From the NCBI GenBank assembly GCA_014338405.1, contig JTDE01021338.1, positions 29,156 to 93,155 on the forward strand: 64,000 bases of DNA, given 5' to 3'. Shown piece after piece: positions 59,653-64,000 of the stretch. Under the pieces are notes generated by a model. It saw only the letters and a program-made list of their open reading frames with translations, had not been told where the DNA came from and searched no databases. This stretch comes from Paragonimus skrjabini miyazakii (lineage: Eukaryota; Platyhelminthes; Trematoda; Plagiorchiida; Troglotrematidae). The translations under genes were made by a program, and so were the position numbers. Positions within the stretch are counted from its first letter, which is position 1, and each line of letters opens with the position of its first letter.

Positions 59653-60529
59653 TTTTTTGTTAGGACCTATGCAGACATAACAAACAACTTCCTTACAGTC
59701 TGTATCGACAGTCTTTGACTGAAGTGGTAAGTCTGACGGCACATACAGGAGCATTCACTGTGGTCCAGTCGAGCAAGTTCTGCTCTGCTTTAGAGCTCAA
59801 AAAAATTCCCACTCCACTCTGACCGCGGTACTCAGCTTTCCCGTCACCACAGATCCTGAGGAAGAAATTGTGACCCAGAGGATTATCTACGGGCTAATTT
59901 AGGCGAAGAACAATGCTGAAGTCACGAAGGCGCGCCCCGGGGACACAGTAAACATCCAGTTCCAAACGCAATTGGGTTCTTGCCAGAGGAGTTTGCCGAC
60001 CTAGTTATCGGAGCGCAGATGTTAAAAGCGTTAACGTTTACCGGCTGTTTTTGCTTGAAGGGCAGTCAGTAGTAGAGGAAGAAGGTGAAGATGTCAGGAC
60101 AAGGATAGTTTCTGACATTTCCCGGTCGTTCATTCCGCGGAACGAGGCTGGCTTGAAGGAACCCACCTCGAATCCCCAACACAAAAGTCTGACCTGCCAG
60201 ACAACAAGAGTCTGACTCAGCTAACAGTGATGGACTTGCTTAAACCGAGGAGGCAGTAAATAAGATATTGATGTCTGGTCCTGAACAATGCTATGGGCAG
60301 TGGTTGTATTCGAAACCACATCAGGCCTTTGAATGAAAATAAAAGTTGCCCAAACGTATTGGATAATACCTCGCCGGTCACGGTCAGCCGTCGGGTGATC
60401 GGAGTGCTCTTTGTTTGAGGATATCACTTTTAACCACCCTTCTCCTCAATCGATAGACAGCAGCAGCGCTAATATTAGGCAAAACCCTACTGTATGCCCA
60501 AAAGACCGTGCCTCATTACATAAGCACTC
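59653..60529. other. No recognisable gene
   Basis: GC-richer than average in the middle (59930-60200), with broken coding-like frames on + that may be old retroelement sequence. No motif could be fixed. Confidence 0.35.
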
Positions 60530-61105
60530 CCTGTCACCATCACCATCATAACAGCCATGAACCTAACCAAAAGGTACTGTGGCTTGGGCCACCGTTCACC
60601 ACAACAGTGATGTTGAATATCCTAAAAGAAAATGTTACTAAGAAGGTTGAAAATTATTAAAACGAGACTATGCAGAAGAACTAGAAATGGTATGGATACA
60701 GGTACGCCATTGACTGCGACACACTGCCATCTCCGATAGCGTCTCTAACCAGCGATTTGAGTGATCACGAGAACACCATCCAGTCAGGCGACACCTACCC
60801 ACTTTTCTCAATAGAATAGTCAAGGTCTTCATATTTCATGACCACGTTGTTGCTTGACCACCACGCGGTTTTACCCAACTGTTGGTGGCCCCAGCATATA
60901 ACGCCCGGTACGGTAAACGATCAGATGACATACGGAGTACGTGACCCAACCATCGCAAGCTGTAGACCGTGATTAATTGAACAATTGATCGCGCATCCCG
61001 AGCGTTCCGGAATACGCGCCGGCGAACGGCCACATTGCTCAAGCGATCAGTCCACTTAATATGGGCCAATTGGCTGAGACAACGATGATCAAATACAGCA
61101 AGCTT
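60530..61105 (-). mobile_element. RTE-like LINE, 3' end
   Basis: The - strand encodes VFDHRCLSQLAHIKWTDRL, NVAVRRRVFRNARDARSI, LRWLGHVLRMSSDRLPYRA and GGQATTWS, the C-terminal tail of the element also seen on + at 25.7 kb. The 3' end (60640-60530) matches 26120-26265 clearly. It is 5' truncated at about 61105, so it is inactive. Confidence 0.82.
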
Positions 61106-62104
61106 TTTGTTTGACTGTTCCCCTTCGGATTATCTAACGTGGTTAACTCAAAAGGGACTGTAGTCCTAATCAGGATAGCCCTCCAGACCGATAGAGTGCA
61201 CAAGCCTGACCACTAAGTCAAGGTAGCAGAATAGATCAGACAACTATTTACTGCGATCGAATCGAGCCAATATTGTCTTGTTTTGAAACCCAATATCATT
61301 CTCAGCTTAGTAAGACCACGAGATTCAGCATCGAGAGGAACGCGTGGGCCGAGAGCAAAGTGGAGAGGGGCCTCAGTTAAAAACGGCAACATACCGTTTT
61401 CCAAAAATGGCACGCAATAAGCTCCAGACGTGGCAGAATACACGCTAAAGCGACTTGTTGACCTGCTTATCGGAGAGCGCGGGCATTGAAACCACAAATA
61501 TTTACCAATTGTGTTGACCTCAAGGAGCAAATATCACCCGAAGGTATAAATAAAGCAGAAAATTGTGATGGAAAGAAAAAGGAAAGAAAAAATGATAATG
61601 AACGGATAGTGTCATTGTCAGAAGGATAACTTCTCATACTTCCTGGCTGTTTATACAGTGGAAAGGAACTGAATTGAAAAACACCACTCCGTGTCTCTGA
61701 CTCAAAGGTGAGATATGCGATACAATAGAAGACAGGGTTTAATTGATGGACCCTACCCAAAGCTAAGAGACTGGTGTTTGATTCCGGTTGTTGTTGTGTG
61801 TAGTAGGTATTTCCAAGGCTGTGTTAGCTTTGTACATTATAATAAAACCATCTCGGTCATACTGTACAATACACTGGCAGCACGGCCAACCGTTGGGCAT
61901 TCGGGAGGAGGGTATGTGGATTGAAGGTACCTTTATCAACTTACTTCTCTCTTCTGCAAGAGATCGAAGTGTTGAAACCATAAAAATAATTCTCCCATAT
62001 GCTAACAGGATAGTACCATACGATCTAAGGACATCTACATAGTTATGAGCATTATGGGCATAACCGCTATTCGTCTCTCAGGGCTCTTTCGATCTGACTG
62101 ATAT
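61106..62104. other. No recognisable gene
   Basis: Open frames up to 105 codons on - (61213-61530, 61467-61760) without any motif I know. It lies between a LINE 3' end and a Gypsy element. Confidence 0.4.
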
Positions 62105-62461
62105 TGTGGTGGATTATCAGGCTGGAAGTGCGAGTATTCCAACACTCGCAGGAATACCTCAACGCGAGAGGAGGTATGTCCAAAAACCCACAGCGAGCGC
62201 GTCGGGGAAGGTGTGGGCGACCGGACGAGCCATCGTTCAAAGAAACTGGACCAACGGACGAAGAATGGTAGACGGAAAACCCCCGGATATACGGCGCCGA
62301 TCACACACATAAACCGGACAGAAGTGCACACGACGCAGGAGCGGAAGCCTGGGAGTGTTGTGGACTGAAATGCTGACTCATAAACGCGAGCGCGCGCGTA
62401 GCATGCTAAGTAGCGTGTTGGACAATAAAGATTGCGCTTTATTGGACGTCCTTTCGGTACA
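62105..62461 (+). repeat. Probable 5' LTR of a Gypsy element
   Basis: Lies directly before the gag coding region. It contains AATAAA (62425-62430) inside a perfect 8-bp inverted repeat, and it ends GGTACA, followed by tcggtgccgtgcg (62462 on), which resembles the start of a tRNA primer-binding site (TGGTGCCGTG). The left end is set at TGTGG only because LTRs usually begin TG; it could be some tens of bases off. The 3' LTR is outside the window. Confidence 0.45.
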
Positions 62462-62479
62462 TCGGTGCCGTGCGCCTGA
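62462..62479 (+). promoter_or_regulatory. Candidate primer-binding site
   Basis: tcggtgccgtgcgcctga directly follows the presumed LTR end. It fits the TGGTGCC-type start of many Gypsy primer-binding sites apart from one base. Complementarity to a fluke tRNA was not checked. Confidence 0.35.
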
Positions 62480-63150
62480 ACACAACGCAAGAAAATTGCC
62501 ATGGCCAAGCCGATTTGGAGATGGAGACGCGGAAGAGTGGTTGTCGGAATTTGAGGCGATTGCGGCGTGCAACGGGTTGAAAAGCGAAACATTTGACGGC
62601 ACTAGGAACGCTGCTCACCGGACGGGCAAAAGCTGTCTATGCCTTGAGCAAACAAACAAAGGCCGCAACATCGTATCAAGAAACACTGAACGCACTGATT
62701 CAAGAGTTTACAAAGAAACAAGACCGACAGCGGGCGATGGATCGGTTTTATCGTGCCGGATTTTGCGACACTCAAGATCCCCTGGTTTACTATCAACACT
62801 TATTACGACAGTTGACGTTGGGCTTATCGGAGGCAGGTGAGAAAACGAAGGATAGATTGGTGAGGGAGCGGTTTATTCAGAGTTTGCCGCCGGAGTTTCA
62901 GGAGAGCGTTCGGATGGCCGAATCTTGTGGGATCATAGACACCGAACGGCTTGTCGGAATTACACAGCACCAACCCGCACGGACGGCTGGGAGTCAGGGA
63001 GCTCAAACAGAAAGTGGAGCAGCTGACGAAGACAGTGGTGGATTTAAAGATGAACAGGGAACCAAGAAGAGGACAATTTAGAGGCGCACGAGGACAACCC
63101 CACCGCAATCACTGTCTTGTTTATAATGGGATGGGACACCGCCCGCCAGT
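62480..63150 (+). pseudogene. Gypsy element gag, frameshifted
   Basis: The + strand encodes RFGDGDAEEWLSEFEAIAAC (to about 62595). After a shift of frame near 62595 it reads TALGTLLTGRAKAVYAL, FTKKQDRQRAMDRFY, YYQHLLRQLTLGLSEAG and FIQSLPPEFQESV, the pattern of a retrotransposon gag capsid (LTGxAxxxxxxL and FxxLP). A single zinc knuckle near 63108-63145 is damaged: the second Cys is Tyr (CLVYNGMGH), and the last Cys (ARQCP) is in another frame. In a working element this protein packages the RNA. This copy cannot make it intact. Confidence 0.75.
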
Positions 63151-63164
63151 GCCCTAACAGACGT

Positions 63165-63515
63165 CTTCATCCTTGTTTTTCAGTGGTAACGGGTTATCCT
63201 GGGGGCGCTCCACGTATAAACGTTCCGATCGCGGGAGAGCAAAAGAGCGCGATTGTAGATACCGGATGGGGGACGTCAATTACAGGCAGAGGACCAGGAT
63301 TGCCCGTTAGGTCCGGTAATTGGCATGTAGTTACGGTCGGAGGGACGGTGTTAAAGGTGCTGGGGGCTCAGAACGTTAAGATCCAGATAGGTGGTGTCAT
63401 GCTACGCCACGCAACGTTAATTATTGACAATGTGAAGGAGACGATCATAGGAGCCAATCTGCTACGTCGATGGGGAAGCAAGCATAGACCTGGAGAAGAA
63501 CGAGTTGCCTGCTGA
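63165..63515 (+). pseudogene. Gypsy element aspartic protease region
   Basis: The frame from 63117 encodes a retropepsin-like domain: INVPIAGEQKSAIVDTG with the catalytic Asp at 63258-63260 (DTG), then VKIQIGGVMLRHATLIIDN, and KETIIGANLLRRWG, which corresponds to the IIG/ILG-(D/A)-LL motif that ends the domain. The DTG is followed by WGTSI rather than the usual A/SxTS. In Gypsy elements the protease releases gag and pol proteins. The frame ends at 63515 and pol continues in another frame. Confidence 0.75.
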
Positions 63516-64000
63516 TGGTGATCTCGTGAAGTTCCATCGCGAAGAGACGAAGGAGCAGTACCGAATGGACAGCGTCTCGGTGAAATCTCTCCCAGAATGT
63601 CTGATCCCAGCCATCAAGCAGTGTGCCGACTTGTTTACTAACGCGAATGACCAATACGGATTCTGTGCATGGATAAAACACTCGATAGACTAACAGTCGG
63701 GTGAGGAATGCAGACCAGTATACCGGAGAACACCATTCAAGTTGATTCCAGAAGTGGAAAGGCAGTTAAAGGAGTTGCCGGAGAAAGGGATCTTTCAAGG
63801 ACAAGCAGCCGATTTTCGTCACCGGTCGTGTTGTCTAGGAAGGCGGATGGAACCTACCGATTTTGTGTCGACTTCAGAGAGCTGAACCGAGTGACAATCA
63901 AAGACGCGTTCCCGATGCCTCAGATGGAGGCGATCTTTGCGCACCTGCAGGAGGCCAGAGTACCATCCCTCACTGATTTGCACTCCGGTTACTGGCAACT
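63516..64000 (+). pseudogene. Gypsy element reverse transcriptase, start, cut by window end
   Basis: After a linker, the + strand encodes CRPVYRRTPFKLIPEVERQL and LKELPEKGIFQ. Following another frameshift near 63810 it reads SSPVVLSRKADGTYRFCVDF, RELNRVTIKDAFPMPQMEAI and LTDLHSGYWQ, the classical first blocks of Gypsy reverse transcriptases. The catalytic YxDD block would lie beyond 64000. Two frameshifts and a stop (TAA near 63694) show that the copy is inactive. Confidence 0.85.

Noticed and set aside
1..64000. CRISPR arrays, operons or tRNA genes
   Set aside because: No regularly spaced repeats and no complete tRNA cloverleaf were seen. The only tRNA-like sequences are SINE heads.

Overview
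The window looks like nuclear DNA of a digenean trematode (fluke), given as scaffold sequence with three 100-base runs of N (18673-18772, 33256-33355, 49928-50027). The reasons are: spliced genes with very small 5' introns (31 and 34 bp) and a very large 3' intron (14 kb); several old non-LTR retrotransposon families of the kinds common in flukes; Penelope-like and Gypsy elements; and a tRNA-derived SINE. I cannot name the species. There are no bacterial operons, rRNA genes, tRNA genes or CRISPR arrays.

Two host genes can be assembled exon by exon, with splice phases that agree throughout. The first, on +, is a TACO1/YebC-family mitochondrial translational activator: four exons at 19521-34486, 293 residues, with the last exon separated from the rest by a 14,019-bp intron full of antisense and sense LINE debris. 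The second, on -, is a RALBP1/RLIP-type Ral effector. It enters from the right with its RhoGAP domain (57261 to 54850), continues into a Ral-binding region that appears to be duplicated in tandem (52412 to 45511), and ends in coiled-coil and acidic C-terminal exons near 37.6-37.2 kb. Its N-terminal exons, including the RhoGAP arginine finger, were not found in the window. The two genes converge between about 34.6 and 37.2 kb.

Region by region: 1-18.6 kb holds no gene I can recognise, only SINE pieces (1.4-1.6 and 10.3-10.5 kb), a Penelope-like fragment (5.6-6.1 kb), a possible LTR (3.6-3.9 kb) and a decayed Gypsy integrase (16.3-17.3 kb). A LINE endonuclease piece sits at 18.65-19.08 kb. The TACO1 gene fills 19.5-34.5 kb; its large intron carries two head-to-tail CR1-like LINE copies, one RTE-like LINE 3' end and smaller repeats. 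The RALBP1-like gene fills 37.2-57.3 kb; its introns hold a Penelope-like reverse transcriptase fragment and an RTE-like endonuclease fragment. From 58 kb on there are LINE 3' ends, a SINE copy and the 5' half of a Gypsy element (LTR, gag, protease, start of reverse transcriptase) that runs off the window end.

The most interesting observation is the RALBP1-like protein. Two consecutive helical-hairpin modules each keep the signature residues of the human Ral-binding domain, suggesting a Ral effector that could bind two Ral molecules. Its RhoGAP domain also carries an insertion of about 75 residues.
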